A stretch of 64,000 nucleotides of DNA from Jacaranda mimosifolia. Its lineage: Eukaryota > Streptophyta > Magnoliopsida > Lamiales > Bignoniaceae. The stretch lies in assembly GCA_018894105.1 (NCBI GenBank), contig CM032128.1:15853001-15917000 (forward strand), given 5' to 3'. Each line of letters begins with the position of its first letter. The stretch's first letter is position 1. This document shows positions 34,771 through 46,377 of this stretch, in pieces. The notes under the pieces were generated by a model that had not been told where the DNA came from, searched no databases, and saw nothing but the letters and a program-made list of their open reading frames with translations. The translations under genes and the position numbers were made by a program.

Positions 34771-37100
34771 TGTTGGAATAGTGCCCCACAACCAATAAGA
34801 TTGGCATGTAAAGTATTTCACTAGTGATACAATCTTGATTGAATGATTTTCTTTATAAATAGCCATTTTCATCTTATGCTTATATTTCTTCACTAGCATT
34901 TGGATGAAGCCCTTAGATCACACAAGACTACGAGACATGGTCATGCACTAGATGGTGATCATAGAATAAGTCTTATACAGTCGTGATCTTAAACATCCCA
35001 AGTTATAGAATCTTACGTGATATGGCATCTAAGATTCAGATAGACTTGCGCTAACGATGAATAAATCCAAGGGTTGGATGTTGCTCCGTTCTATGAGCAA
35101 ACCATATGAAATATGGGTGCATGTTCGTGGGTGCTTGTTAGAGAACAAGGTACTGGAGGCCTGTCCGGAGAATCCACTAAGTAGCCGTAGTGGCAAGTTC
35201 TCCAACTTAAGCTAGTATATATAATTAGTCCTTTAACCTAAGGATCAATGGTAACCTTGTGTTTAGGTAATCATAATTTGACTCTTCCTTGGCCATGTAG
35301 TGGGTTGTTCGGGTTGAGGTTGGATATGAGCCACTAAGACATGGATGTTTGAGAGATTTAAGATAGGATCCGACTCCTCATCTTTGTGGAGGGCGAGTGC
35401 ATATCCTATGTGTTCTATAATGATCTATTCTAAGGAGTCCTTGGCCAAGGCAGTACGACAATTTGGAAAAGGGATTTTCCAAAGATGAGGTCATAAATCG
35501 AAATTGAACATTGAGAATAGATACATAATATCGAGGCTATTAGGGGGCCAACAAATATCTTACCCTAGGTTTCTTTCATGGAGATAGGAGATAGAAGGAC
35601 TGTATTTGCATGGTACGCGTAGAGCTAGAATGGTTCTCCAAAAGCATTCATTTGGCCAATTTTTAGGCCCCATGGGTTTGAGGTTGGACATAGACCATGG
35701 AGATTGGGTACTTTTCAATTAATAGAGATTAATTGAATTGAGTCGATTAGTTTGAAGGAATTTAAACTAATGTGAATATTTGATATTCTGAAGTTATAAG
35801 AGTTGTGAGCCCATGTCCAGTGAATAGTAGAACTTAGTGGGTCACACAAAAAAGCCAATTGGAAATCCTACTGGATGAAGGAAATTTTCTAAGTGTTAGA
35901 AGAATTCCTAGTGACCGAAAATTTAGGGTTGCAGTTGATGCAATTTTTAGTTATTTTGGCTTGATCAATTTAATTGTTAAATTGATCTAATTAATTTAAG
36001 GAGTTAAATTAAGACCAATTAAATCAAGTTTTAATTTAATTTGGTGCCACATGACTATCAATTGGTCAAGTTTACTTAAAGAGTTAAGTTAATTGACTTA
36101 AAAGTTAAGTCAAAGTTTAATTAAATTAAAGTGTTTAATTTAACTAAAGTGAAGAAATAATTTTGGAGGAAAAATTCAAATGAAGAGTTCATTTGGTATG
36201 CAATTAGAATTTATTTGGATGACATTTCATAAGATCGAATGAAGATTCCAAATGAAATTCAAATTCACAAGAAATTCACATGCAACTTGCAACTTGTAAC
36301 TTGCTTGCAAGTTGGCATGACATGTGAGACCACCTCCTTGAGCAAGGTGTGATGCCACCTTGGCATCACACCATTCTCTCTCTATATATAGATATAGAGA
36401 GGGGCAGCCATATGGAGTGAATTCTGCTAGCATTGAGATCTAATTGTTAGATTCAAATTTTCCTCCAACTTTGTGATTCTCTCATAAGTTGAGGCTTCAC
36501 ACCTTCTTCACCTCCCTCCCTCACTTTTTGGCCTTCATCATCCTTTACATTTCTTCTTAGGTTTTCCAGCTGAACTAGGAGGAAAAGGATTGTCCATTGG
36601 TGTGTGGACTCACACATTAGAGGCAAGACATTTGGATTGCTTTATTTTTGGTGATCCTATGTTCTAGCAGCGACTTTATGGACTCTGTTCGTTGCCTTTG
36701 TATAGTTTTTTAGAGCTAAAGTTTTTACTGGACATTCTCCAAGGAGTTGAAAAAATGTTGGTCCAGATTTGGCTCAAATCGGAGGTGATTTTCCCGATCA
36801 AAAGTTGATCACACCTTGTTGCGCCAGAAGCAGTCTGCTTTCGGGAAAGGAAGCACATCTTCAAGTTTTGGTTGGATTTTGCTTATAAGGTAACAACAAT
36901 CTGACCTATATCCATTTTATTATAGGCATCAATTTAGATCCTTGTGGTGGTGTAATTCAAGTTATTTTCAGTTTTTAAGTGTTTTAAATTAGATCTTTGA
37001 CTTACACTAACTTTCAGGCGATATTTTGGCAAATTGACTGGCCAATCAACGTCTGATTCTAAAATTGGTTAGTGCATTTGGCTCCCGTTGTCGAGGGGCA
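34771..37100 (+). repeat. Solo LTR, copia superfamily as in A/B, plus orientation
   Basis: Starts TGTTGGAATAGTGCCCCACAACC, the same end as the A and B LTRs but on the plus strand. It passes through the shared 'gtcttgtgtgatctaaggg', 'atccaa', 'ccatggtaaccttgtg' and AT-rich blocks and the promoter module. The right end is uncertain. A length of about 2.33 kb, like the A/B LTRs, places it near 37100. The flanks AGCGG (34766-34770) and ATCGG (near 37102) are a tentative target duplication. No internal region follows, so it is a solo LTR. Confidence 0.65.
36346..36400 (+). promoter_or_regulatory. Promoter module of plus-strand LTR
   Basis: Perfect 12-bp arms GGTGTGATGCCA (36346-36357) and TGGCATCACACC (36361-36372) with a 3-bp spacer. 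About 10 bp further on lies CTATATATAGATATAG (36382-36397). Order and spacing match the minus-strand A and B LTRs. Confidence 0.55.
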
Positions 37101-38146
37101 TCGGTGGCATTCCAACAGTGGTTTGACGACTTCCAGACAGAATCTTCAACTCGACGATCTAAGCACATGGGGGCTGGTTTTCGGATTATGAATTGACCTT
37201 GAACTCAGTTAATTTGATTAATAAGTTAATTTAATTCCTGATTTAATCTGATTAAATTGGTAGGCTAATTTCTAATGTAAGTTTAGGTTAATTGGACAAA
37301 AATTATGATTTTAAGTGAAATGATTGTATAAGAATTTAGTTATAAGTGATGTATGGACCCAAATTCAAAAATAAAAGATTACCCAAATTTGAAAATAAAA
37401 GATTAATATTTATTAATTGAGTTAATAGAAGCATTTGGGAAGTTGAAAATTGTGGATCAAAAATAAGACTTGAATATTATGATTATGGACCGGAATGATA
37501 GTATGTGATTTTAATATAAAGTGAAATATGAACTCGGATCATTAATTGGAAGGTAATTTTTATTAAGTTAATTGATATGATTGAGAAATCGTTATAACGG
37601 TTAAATGTTTTCTGAATTGAACTGATTAAATCATTGAGATAAATTTGAGTTAATTGAACCGATCCACCATCATAATTATATGTCTTCTAATTTGTTTGGT
37701 TAAAAAGTTAAGTTAATCGCACCAAATTTTAATTATGGATTAAAATGATCGGTAATTAGAATATAATTATTGTTAATTAAGATAATCAGTATAAAAATAG
37801 GCCCAACTTTTTATAACAAGGATTAATTGTTAATGGAATATTCTAACCTAAGTTACCTATATCTGAATATTGGGCAGAAATCCAGGATAGATGGATATGC
37901 CTTGTAATTCGAAACACCCAATAATAAGGCATAGAAGGTTTAGTTATTGTTTAAAGGATGCAGTGCAAGTTTTTTGACATTTAAAATGTTGTATTGGAAT
38001 AGGTCACGAGGAGCTAGGGTCTACAGGACCATAAGATGTGATCGCATCTCTATAAAGTTTTAAGGTGAGGGTAAAACTTATCTTTTTTCTGGGAAGTGAA
38101 TGTTCCTTGATTGTCTAAACTCCTTGATTATCTAAATTCCTTGTGT

Positions 38147-38305
38147 TTATCTGTTGAAATTGATTGTACTTGTTCTGGCACCATTTTTTGTTTGTTTATT
38201 TATTTGTGTTTAAGTGCACTCGTTTTGGTGTCTAGAACTCTTGTTGTCCTATCTGTCAGGGTATATGTTGCTTATCTGTTGAAATTGATTGCACTTGTTC
38301 TGGTG
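38147..38305 (+). repeat. 127-bp-spaced direct repeat in LTR D
   Basis: 'ttatctgttgaaattgattg' followed by '(t/c)acttgttctgg' occurs at 38147 and 38274. The intervening sequence is partly repeated too ('ctcttgttgtc'). Confidence 0.8.
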
Positions 38306-39427
38306 TCCAGACTCTTGTTGTCTTATCTGTTATTGTCTCGTATACCTTATAGCCTTCTTGGCTGTCCTCTTTTATTGCGTCGATTTTAGGTCTTGCCGAA
38401 CAAATCGTGTTTTTTTTTGCACTCCTAAGTGAAATCATTATGCATATCGTTTGTATGGCTTTGCTGGCATTTTTTTACCACTTGTTTTGTCATATGGGGA
38501 CAACTTATGGACTGTTAGTCCCAGCTCTAATGTTTAGGACATACTGTTATGTTAGTCCCAACTGTTATGCTTAGGACATGTTGTTATGCTTGGGATAACA
38601 TATGAATAAGAAGAATCTGTTATGCATATTATGCATTAGGTTCTGTTTGATTCTATTTGTACTCTATTCGGGAACAATAAGGACAAAAAGGTTTCATTTC
38701 CTGAATTGATACTATTTATGTTCTGGTATAATTGTATTTCTAACTATGATGTCTTGCTTGTTTATAAATCTATTGAGTTGCCACTTCCTCGATAGTTTCA
38801 TTTGTCTTTCTTGTCGTTTGTTACCAATTGCTACTGAGTGTAACTAATTGTTATCATTTGTTATCGATTGTTATCACATGTTATTGATTGTTATTATTTG
38901 TATACTGTTTATGTTCTATTATGGAAGCACACCCCACTAAGTCTTTAGGACTTACCCACTTTTGTTATATTTTATTCTCTTCCCATACAGGTTTGAATGA
39001 AGGTTGAGGGCTCGTGGCATGCCCAAGAGAAATTATATTTTGTAATAGATTAGGTGCTAAGCTTGTACATATAGATTACACCTAATCTAGACATCTAAAC
39101 TTGAGAATGTATGTAAATGTTGAAGTTTGAACTAGTGGCACGTTAGATGATTATCTTTTGAATTGATACTAAGTTTGAGCTGGTGATTATACGTGTATAA
39201 CTCTGTTACAGATGACAGTTGAAGACTTAGTGCTAGAAACTGTATGATGATTTTGTATTTCCTTGTGGGATGTTAGATAGTTCTTTGTAACAGTAAGTTG
39301 GGATAAATTATCTTTTGTTGTTGTGCATCTATTTAAATTGAATTTTGGAGGTGCGTATTTGGTATAAATTATTATGGATAAGATTGGAATAACTCCTTGG
39401 CCCGAAGCAGGCACCTCCTGGGCAGGC

Positions 39428-41189
39428 ACTAGATTTTTAATTTTTATTTGATTATACTTATAATTTATAACCTGCTAATACATTTTGTATATAAAATATG
39501 AGAAAACTGCAAAATAATAAATTTATGAATAAATAAAAATTATAATTTAAAAAAAATAATTTTATAAAGATAAATCTTAAATAGTAATAATTCTTTGTTA
39601 CAAAAAAAATATAAAAAAATGCATATTATCTACAAGCTAGTTGCATTATCACTATAGTTGGAATAGTCCTCAACATCACTATGATAATCATTTCAGTGCC
39701 CTGCTGCGGTTGAAACTCCTGATGATAGAATAAAGATGAGGGCTAGGCCTAGACAAAGGATCCAAATAGAGCATCCCTCTGCATGACTAGCTGACCGATT
39801 AAATTTTGCATCGCATTTAACTGCTTAGTGAACATGGTCTGCATATCCAAGTTTTTCTAACTCACAAGATAATAACATATCAGAACGTTAATATAAATAA
39901 ACTATTCAATATCACAATCCCTTATTACTCTGTATACATGCAAGTAAATAATAATCCAAAAACAATAAATGGGAAGGCTCCACCTCTTCCCCCAATTGCC
40001 ATCTTCCTCCTTAACCACCAATTATATATAACTAATGCATGTTTCAAATTAGTAATAATAGTTATTTTCTAAGAGCACCATATGTAAATAAATTAGAAGT
40101 TCTAACCTCAAATTCAGTAGAATCCAAGAAATGCTGAAGCGAAACCATAAATGGATTGAGCCAACCAATTAAAAATTTAAACACAAATATTAGATTATTG
40201 GTATGAAAATAAATCAGTATACAAAGTTATATATGTTTAATTTGCATACTATTCTCAACTTATAAATTCTAATTTCTAATTTGTATTTTTATATATGTTG
40301 AAATATTTTCTAAATTTTAATCTTATAACTATTTTGAAGTATAAATTTCTTTTATAGCTCTAATTTAAAGTTCACATTGAACAAAATCAAATGCAAAAAG
40401 CCTACTCCTTTAACACGTATGTATTAGATTTAGCAAATTATTTATTAAATATATTCAAAATACTAAACTAACATTTTACTATAGTCTAAACCAATTTAAT
40501 ATAAATACATAAGCCTATTAAACTATTCAAATAAATCAAAATTCATAACCCTAAACTAACCTATTTTAGTAATTTAAAGTAAATCATTCAAAAATCTAAC
40601 TTAAAGCACCAATTTGCCAAAAAAAATTAAATCATTTATAAATCAACATTATACAAATGGGATCACATTTCAATCAAATTTTTGTAAATGTTAATTGCAA
40701 TATAAACCTAAACTCAAATTAAACCCTAAGTGAGCCCCAAATCACATATCATTCAAACTTATACAAAATTGAACTCAAACTCAAATCCCTACTCAAATAA
40801 CAAGTCAAATACAATCACATTTTACATTGAAAGCTCAAATTTCATAACTCACAAAATTAACCAACAACAAATTAACATAAAAAATTAAAAAAAATTGACC
40901 CAGAGAAAATCGATGACGATAGATGACGATCGACGGGTAGCAATGGGCTCCTGATGGTGATTGAAACAACGAGTAATAAATACATTAACATAATAAAATA
41001 AAATAAAATCAAGAAACAAAACCCAACAAGATTCAATGTTGCGATGAGTGGCAAAGGGCAGTGATAGTATGAGAATGAGGAAACAATGATAGGTTAGTGG
41101 CGATAAGTAACAGTGGTGTTTGGAGGTGGTGGCAACACAACAGGAGGGAAGGGAGAGAAGAGAGAAATAAATAGGGAAATAAGAAATAG
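39428..41189. other. AT-rich intergenic DNA, no genes
   Basis: AT-rich sequence with scattered short ORFs on both strands, none with a recognisable product. A G-rich purine stretch precedes the CACTA terminus (about 41105-41200). Confidence 0.5.
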
Positions 41190-41625
41190 AGGGAAGAAAA
41201 TTTCATTTGCGATTTTAATTTAACTTTTCAAAGGATTTTCAATAGAAAAGTGTGTCAGAAATCCTTTAGAAATTAAGATGAAATTAAAAAAAGTAAAAAT
41301 AAATTTTAAATTTTGATGGTCTTCCATAAAAAAACTCTTAGAAATGGGACAAAGGCCAATATTTTTTTATTAAATTTATTCTTTAATTTGCGATGCACAT
41401 TTTCCACAGACATTTCTATTGGAAAAGGATTTCTGAGCCATATCCGATGTACCCATCATCAGAAATATTCACAGCCACAAAGAAACCCATTTTTTCCATC
41501 TATTTTCAGTTAGACTTTCGATGGCTTAGCAACCGTTGGAAGTTCAACACTTTTTTGTTTGAAATTCCTTATAGAGTCTGTCTCTCTGAAATTTCTATAA
41601 AAAGAATGACTTTTTTTTTGTAGTG
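41190..41625 (-). mobile_element. CACTA transposon terminus (right end)
   Basis: The minus strand starts CACTACAAAAAAAAAGTC at 41625, the consensus-like end of plant CACTA elements. Inside it are subterminal motifs in both orientations: 'agaaatcctt' (41249), 'ggatttctgag' (41428), 'tttctattgg' (41416), 'tctgaaatttc' (41585). The outside triplet is TTT. No matching left TIR was identified, so this is a partial or solo terminus. ORFs 41313-41623 overlap it and have no known product. Confidence 0.6.
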
Positions 41626-44300
41626 TTTCTTCCAAGATTTATTTAGGATTTAAAGATGCATTTGACTATTGATCAGACAATCAAATTGAAACAAGCACAC
41701 AATAGAAGAAATAACTTTAAAGTCTAGTAATTTCATGGAAGAACATAATGCAATTGATTTATTCAAAATAATCCTTCATAATCCTAAAGTATTGAATCAA
41801 TTCATGACTAAATTGTCAAACAAAGCATGAATAAGATAAAATATTGTGAGAAATACATAAGCAAAAAGGAAATCAAAGGGCAAAAAGAAAAACTCTATTC
41901 CTAAGTGAATCCGATTTCCATTATCCACCTTCACATCCTGAAATCTCAAGTGACTTCTAGTCTTAACAAAAAATGAATTATTTGTTAAGTCTTTAATTTA
42001 ATCTTAAAAAAGAACAGAAATAAGAGTAACAAGAACTCTAAGCTTAACATGTTGTTTGCCCTTAAGCACACAAAGAATAGACTAAAAAATACTCTAAGAA
42101 AAGTAAATCAGTAGTAAAGTGCATGTATAAAATTTTCACTTCTTTTTGTTATTCAAACTACTTCAAAATTTTGCTTATAGCCAACCAAAATTATGATTTA
42201 ATCTCATTATGCAGGTATAAGTAAATACAATATTCAAATGAATCCCTAATGTACGTGTGGTGATTTTTCTATAAATAGTTAGTAGCAATTTGAATTAATT
42301 TACGTACATATATAAGAACCCACTCTAACACTCCATAGGCTTACTTTTTATATGTATATCAATTAATGTAAAATATACTCAACCAAGGATCGTTCGCACT
42401 TTGAAAGCTTGAAATGTAGGCTTGGATAAACTTAGGAGAGATATGGATAGCACTGACTCAAACCAACAACACTTGTTCTTCGTATTCATTCAATGTTCCC
42501 TCAAATTTGTTGAATAATCCTTCTCAATTTCTTTTTTTTGGTGCTCATGCAACTATGCACTTTTCTCTTTCTTTTTTTTTCTTTTTTATGCATAAAGGCT
42601 TATCTACACTATTTTTTTCAAGATCATGGGTAATATATTGTTCATTATTCTCATAAACTTTTCAAATTTTTCTGACAAGCAATGGTGGGATTTAATTAGT
42701 GGAATCATGTGTTTTCACTGGCTGTTGAGTTGGTTGCCAAATGAATAGGATAACACTGTAGGCTCTACAGGGGATTATATGGATTTAATATCATTTGGTA
42801 GGTCTGGAAGGCTCAAAAAGGTCAAAAATGGCTTAAATCATCTTCGTACTCAAGGTTTTTTTTTTAAAAATATTTTGCCTCGATAGGGACTCAAACAAAT
42901 TCTAAAGTCTAAAATATTATTCGTGATACTCATCCATAAATGTTCTCTAAATCAAGCCAACAACTAAAGGTGAGAAAATGAGTGCTGAAAAATAGAGATT
43001 ACATCCTAGCAGGCTTCTACTCAAAATGCACAATTCCAACATGACATAATTATAATTTTTCACGAAATACAAAATTAAAATAATAATATCTTCATTTATA
43101 CCAGAAGGTCAATCTATTTGTATATAAAAGACATTGAATCAACCACTATACCCTAGTCATAACTAAGTTAATGGAAATAAAAAAGAGAAATGACTAAGAA
43201 TTAAAAATTAATGTGTAGAGCAACTATAATAGCCTAGGTCTTTATATGAATTATTCTACTATAGATACGATATTAGATGCTAGGAATAATGGAATATTAT
43301 TAGTTGATTTTGATTCTTCACTGATATTCTTGGATTGCTCTTCTCCTAGAATTTGAGCATACAATTTATTTAGTACTCGATCAACATTTAAGAGATCTTA
43401 ATTGAAAATAAATATGGGATGTAAATTGAATTCCTTTTGGGGTTATTAAGGATCCTATTTAGTTACTTATTTTGATTTTTACTTGCTACATTGAGGATGT
43501 AGATTTTAGATTATTAATAATTTTTTAAGGATTGCTTAGTGATCATTGAAGATGTCGAACTTATCAAGCCAATTATTTGATGGAAACTTTATTTATTGAG
43601 TTGTATGCTAATGATTAAGTTATCTACATTATGGCTTTTAATTTTGGAGCATAAATTAGTCTTTCATTCAAGGCTATTTGACTAAGGCCATAATTATATG
43701 AATTGTATGTGAACAAACATCAAAAGTAGACAAATTATGACTGGAAGATTGGGTTTCTTTTTGGGAATTAGCAATATGCTATAGCCGTAATTATATTTTT
43801 ATGATGAAGGAATATTAATTTTTGGTCCATATCTTGTTAGATGTATTAGTAAGCTCAATATATTTAGTTTATTTTAAGTTATTATTAAACCTACAACTAG
43901 TATAAAAATAAGCCCATAAATTGTATTTGCATTTTTATGGGTTAAGTGTAGTAATGACTCAAGTTATTTGATTCATTTTAAATTATGATTAAGCCCATAA
44001 GTAGTGTAGAAAATAAGTCCACAAATTATTATGAAGTACTTATGGGTTTGGGTCCATGCTTATCAAGCTAAAGGTAACGAAATCAAATTTTTTATAGAAT
44101 TTTCGAATTTATGGATAGATGGATAATTCTAGATGTCTTTCAATCATTTTAAAACTCCATTTGGATAGATTTCGGCTCCTATAAGGCATGTACCTAATAA
44201 TATTGGTTAGCTAAAACCATATAAATATGGGTGATATGAAATCCTAGAACCTTCTTTTTTGTACTGCTATATATTCATGTGAAAATTCATCATAAATATT
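41626..44300. other. Intergenic DNA with dispersed repeat, no genes
   Basis: 41740-41935 is the inverted partner of the repeat at 25400-25600. The rest is AT-rich with pyrimidine runs (42530-42590). I see no coding motif. Part of the right end may already belong to the LTR of the Tat-type element. Confidence 0.5.
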
Positions 44301-45014
44301 CCATATTTTTTTTACTAATCTATGATAATAGTGCTCACACAAATTTTAATCTGCAAAAAGAATTACAAGACAAGAAAAATATGGATAAATTTAATATTTA
44401 ATTTAAATGAAAGTGGTTACAATCTCTGGAAATATCAACGAAAACGAAGACTAATTCCTCTTATTTTTCTCCTTGGAATTTGATTCAAGGTCTTGATGCT
44501 TGTTCTTGAATCGGATGCGTAATTCCCTTCTAGACTTGCAGATGAAATCAAGAACCACCATGAAATCAAGTATTTGTTTTGATATTAAGGTCTTCAGAAT
44601 TTAATGTTTTTGAAGAAAATATAGGACCTTTGTGGCTATAGCACTTCTTTGTGACCAGAGCTCGAACTTGAGAGCTTGATGCTTGAATTTGTTAATGAAT
44701 TTCTTGATGTGTGGTATGTCTCCCAACACCTCCTTTTATAGGCACATATCAAGGTTTGATGGCTTGAAGCTTGAGTCTCCCCCTTGGGCTTGAATATTAC
44801 TTGAGATGAGCTTAATTTACTAATGTGCCACATTTAAACCTATTTGGCTCAGTTAGATAATCCAAAATAAATAAGAATTTTATAATTCATTTTGGATTGA
44901 CCCATTCTATAAAGCCTAAATTTATTGTGGATTTTAATTTGGGACCCAAATCAATAGCCAATTTATTTGGGCTATCAAATGGTAATTTATCCCAATAAAA
45001 TTTCAATGTCAACA
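44300..45014 (-). repeat. 3' LTR of Tat-type element (left limit uncertain)
   Basis: On the minus strand a LTR starts TGTTGACATTGAAAT at 45014, right after a purine-rich tract. A TATA box lies about 275 bp in. The far end was placed near 44300 only from the usual distance of R-U5 after the TATA box, because the 5' LTR is not in the window. The ORF 44636-44833 lies within it and is not considered a gene. Confidence 0.5.
44732..44740 (-). promoter_or_regulatory. TATA box of Tat LTR
   Basis: Minus-strand TATAAAAGG followed by 'aggtgttggg', about 275 bp inside the LTR; consistent with an LTR core promoter. Confidence 0.5.
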
Positions 45015-45031
45015 AATGCCTCCACTTCAAG
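45015..45031 (-). other. Polypurine tract of Tat-type element
   Basis: Minus-strand CTTGAAGTGGAGGCATT directly abuts the LTR start TGTTGACATT. Confidence 0.55.
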
Positions 45032-46309
45032 ACTTGGCGAATGACATACCAAGCACAAGTGTGAGGTGGGATTTGAAGTAATTATGACAAAAGTAGGCCA
45101 CATGAAATGATTAACTCAAAGTAAAGGCTTTGAGCATAAACTTGGAAAGATGACCCATTTACAAGGTAACTTTGCATATACACACAGTACCTGGCAGCTT
45201 GGATCACAATGCTTGGACCTTGTTTTTCATCTTTTCAAAATAAAAAGGGCCCATTAGACTTGGCTTAAAGCTTTAATAGGCTAAGAGAAAACATGCAATT
45301 GAAAGACCAACTTCCATCACGTCTTTGCCCAGGCACTTGGAAATCCTTTGCCCCTTTTTTTCATTTTCTTTTCAGTCACTTCTTTCTATTATTTTCCCTT
45401 CCTTTCCTTTCTATTTTAAGAAGCATCATCCCCACATACTTAGTCTTCATGCTCAAGACATAAAAATAATCCAAATTTGACAGGAAAAAAACAACAACAT
45501 AAATAGTAGCAAGAGTTTCCTTTGTAACCAATTCTGTCCTTCAACAAATTAAAGAGAATGGTTTAATGATTTGGCAAGTTTTGTCCATTTTCCTTCCAAA
45601 TTTTATATGCAAAATCCATAGAATCTCATACTTATTAGAACAATTTCATTCTTTCAGCAACTGGCATATCAGCAGCCTCGCATCATTTTAGAGAAGAAAA
45701 AAATCTCCAACTTGCCCTTTCCATCTTGTAACAAAAACGACAATGATCCTTGCGGTGTATAATCATGGAAACCAATAATCCAACTTCCATCATTATATTT
45801 GTTTCCTTCTCCAAGCTTTCAAAGGGAAGGAAATTTACCAACTTTCCTGCATTAGCAATTTCTTTTCTTCAAAGAAACAAAGGTTGAGCAAAGGCATATA
45901 CAATTTTCTTTTTGGCTGTAGTTTTTTTTCTTCTTTTCTTTCTTTTTTATTTTTTTGGGAGAACAATATGTTATTGCTGAATAACAAGTTAAGTAAAGGC
46001 ATATTTGTTGCTACTTTTTTGGTTCGTACTTGTCAAGAATGGGTAAGCTTGTCGCCTCATGCTTCATGCCGGCATCCTTCTAATTCACGCACACCATATG
46101 CTTGATATGTTGACAAACCCAATAGCCTTATTTTGCACGACATTGGACTTTGATGAAAACTTATATTTTGAAAATTTTTCGATCTTTCCCTTGCTTTTCT
46201 AGATCAAAACCTAATGTAAATGGTTCCTAATTTGTAATCAGTTGTAGCTACGTATGCTTGAGAGTTTACTCAGTTCCGTGGTATTTTATGTAAAATTTTA
46301 GAAAAAATC
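45032..46309 (+). other. Region between 3' LTR and antisense ORF
   Basis: About 1.3 kb without recognisable coding sequence. It has long pyrimidine-rich runs on the plus strand (45345-45420 and 45905-45950). By position it would be the upstream and 5' untranslated part of the plus-strand ORF that starts at 46310. The 73-codon ORF at 45884 starts in such a run and resembles nothing. Confidence 0.45.
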
Positions 46310-46377
46310 ATGAAGATAGACATTGAGGATCATAGCAAACCAACTCCATGCATCGTAGTCCGAGGCAATGAAGCTAC
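46310..46377 (+). pseudogene. Antisense PMD-like ORF, 5' part, cut by A2
   Basis: ATG at 46310 opens a frame reading 'MKIDIEDHSKPTPCIVVRG' and on to the GCTAC target site, about 22 codons. Dropping A2 and one target duplication continues the frame into '..TFKVKSTTLLRM' at 56534. It therefore appears to be the N-terminus of the same plus-strand gene. The identity is inferred from the downstream part. Confidence 0.6.
46373..46377. other. Target-site duplication of A2, left
   Basis: GCTAC, against GATAC at 56529-56533 (four of five bases identical). Confidence 0.65.

Larger units (their letters stand above)
29550..39427 (+). mobile_element. Decayed plus-strand gypsy-type element D
   Basis: A shortened 5' LTR (29550-30488) is followed by a PBS (30491) and an interior of about 3.6 kb. 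Then come a purine tract (34135-34145) and a long 3' LTR (34146-39427, itself interrupted). LTR ends match: '..gcctcctaggcag' type sequence before the PBS corresponds to the '..cacctcctgggcag' end near 39424. The 3' LTR starts TATAACACCCC, a common gypsy LTR start with TG mutated to TA. A decayed chromodomain-like tail lies just before the purine tract. Confidence 0.7.
34146..39427 (+). repeat. 3' LTR of element D, interrupted by a solo LTR
   Basis: Runs from TATAACACCCC to about 39427 and is split by a foreign LTR at 34771 to about 37100. Subtracting the insert leaves about 2.95 kb. The end matches the 5' LTR end. A direct repeat ('ttatctgttgaaattgattg' at 38147 and 38274, period 127 bp) lies inside. 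The 92-codon ORF at 38111 derives from this repeat. Confidence 0.65.

Noticed and set aside
38111..38389. 92-codon Leu/Ser/Val-rich ORF resembling a membrane peptide
   Set aside because: Comes from the 127-bp direct repeat inside the 3' LTR of D; not conserved.
45884..46105. 73-codon ORF upstream of the antisense gene
   Set aside because: Starts in a pyrimidine run; no recognisable domain and no support beyond being open.
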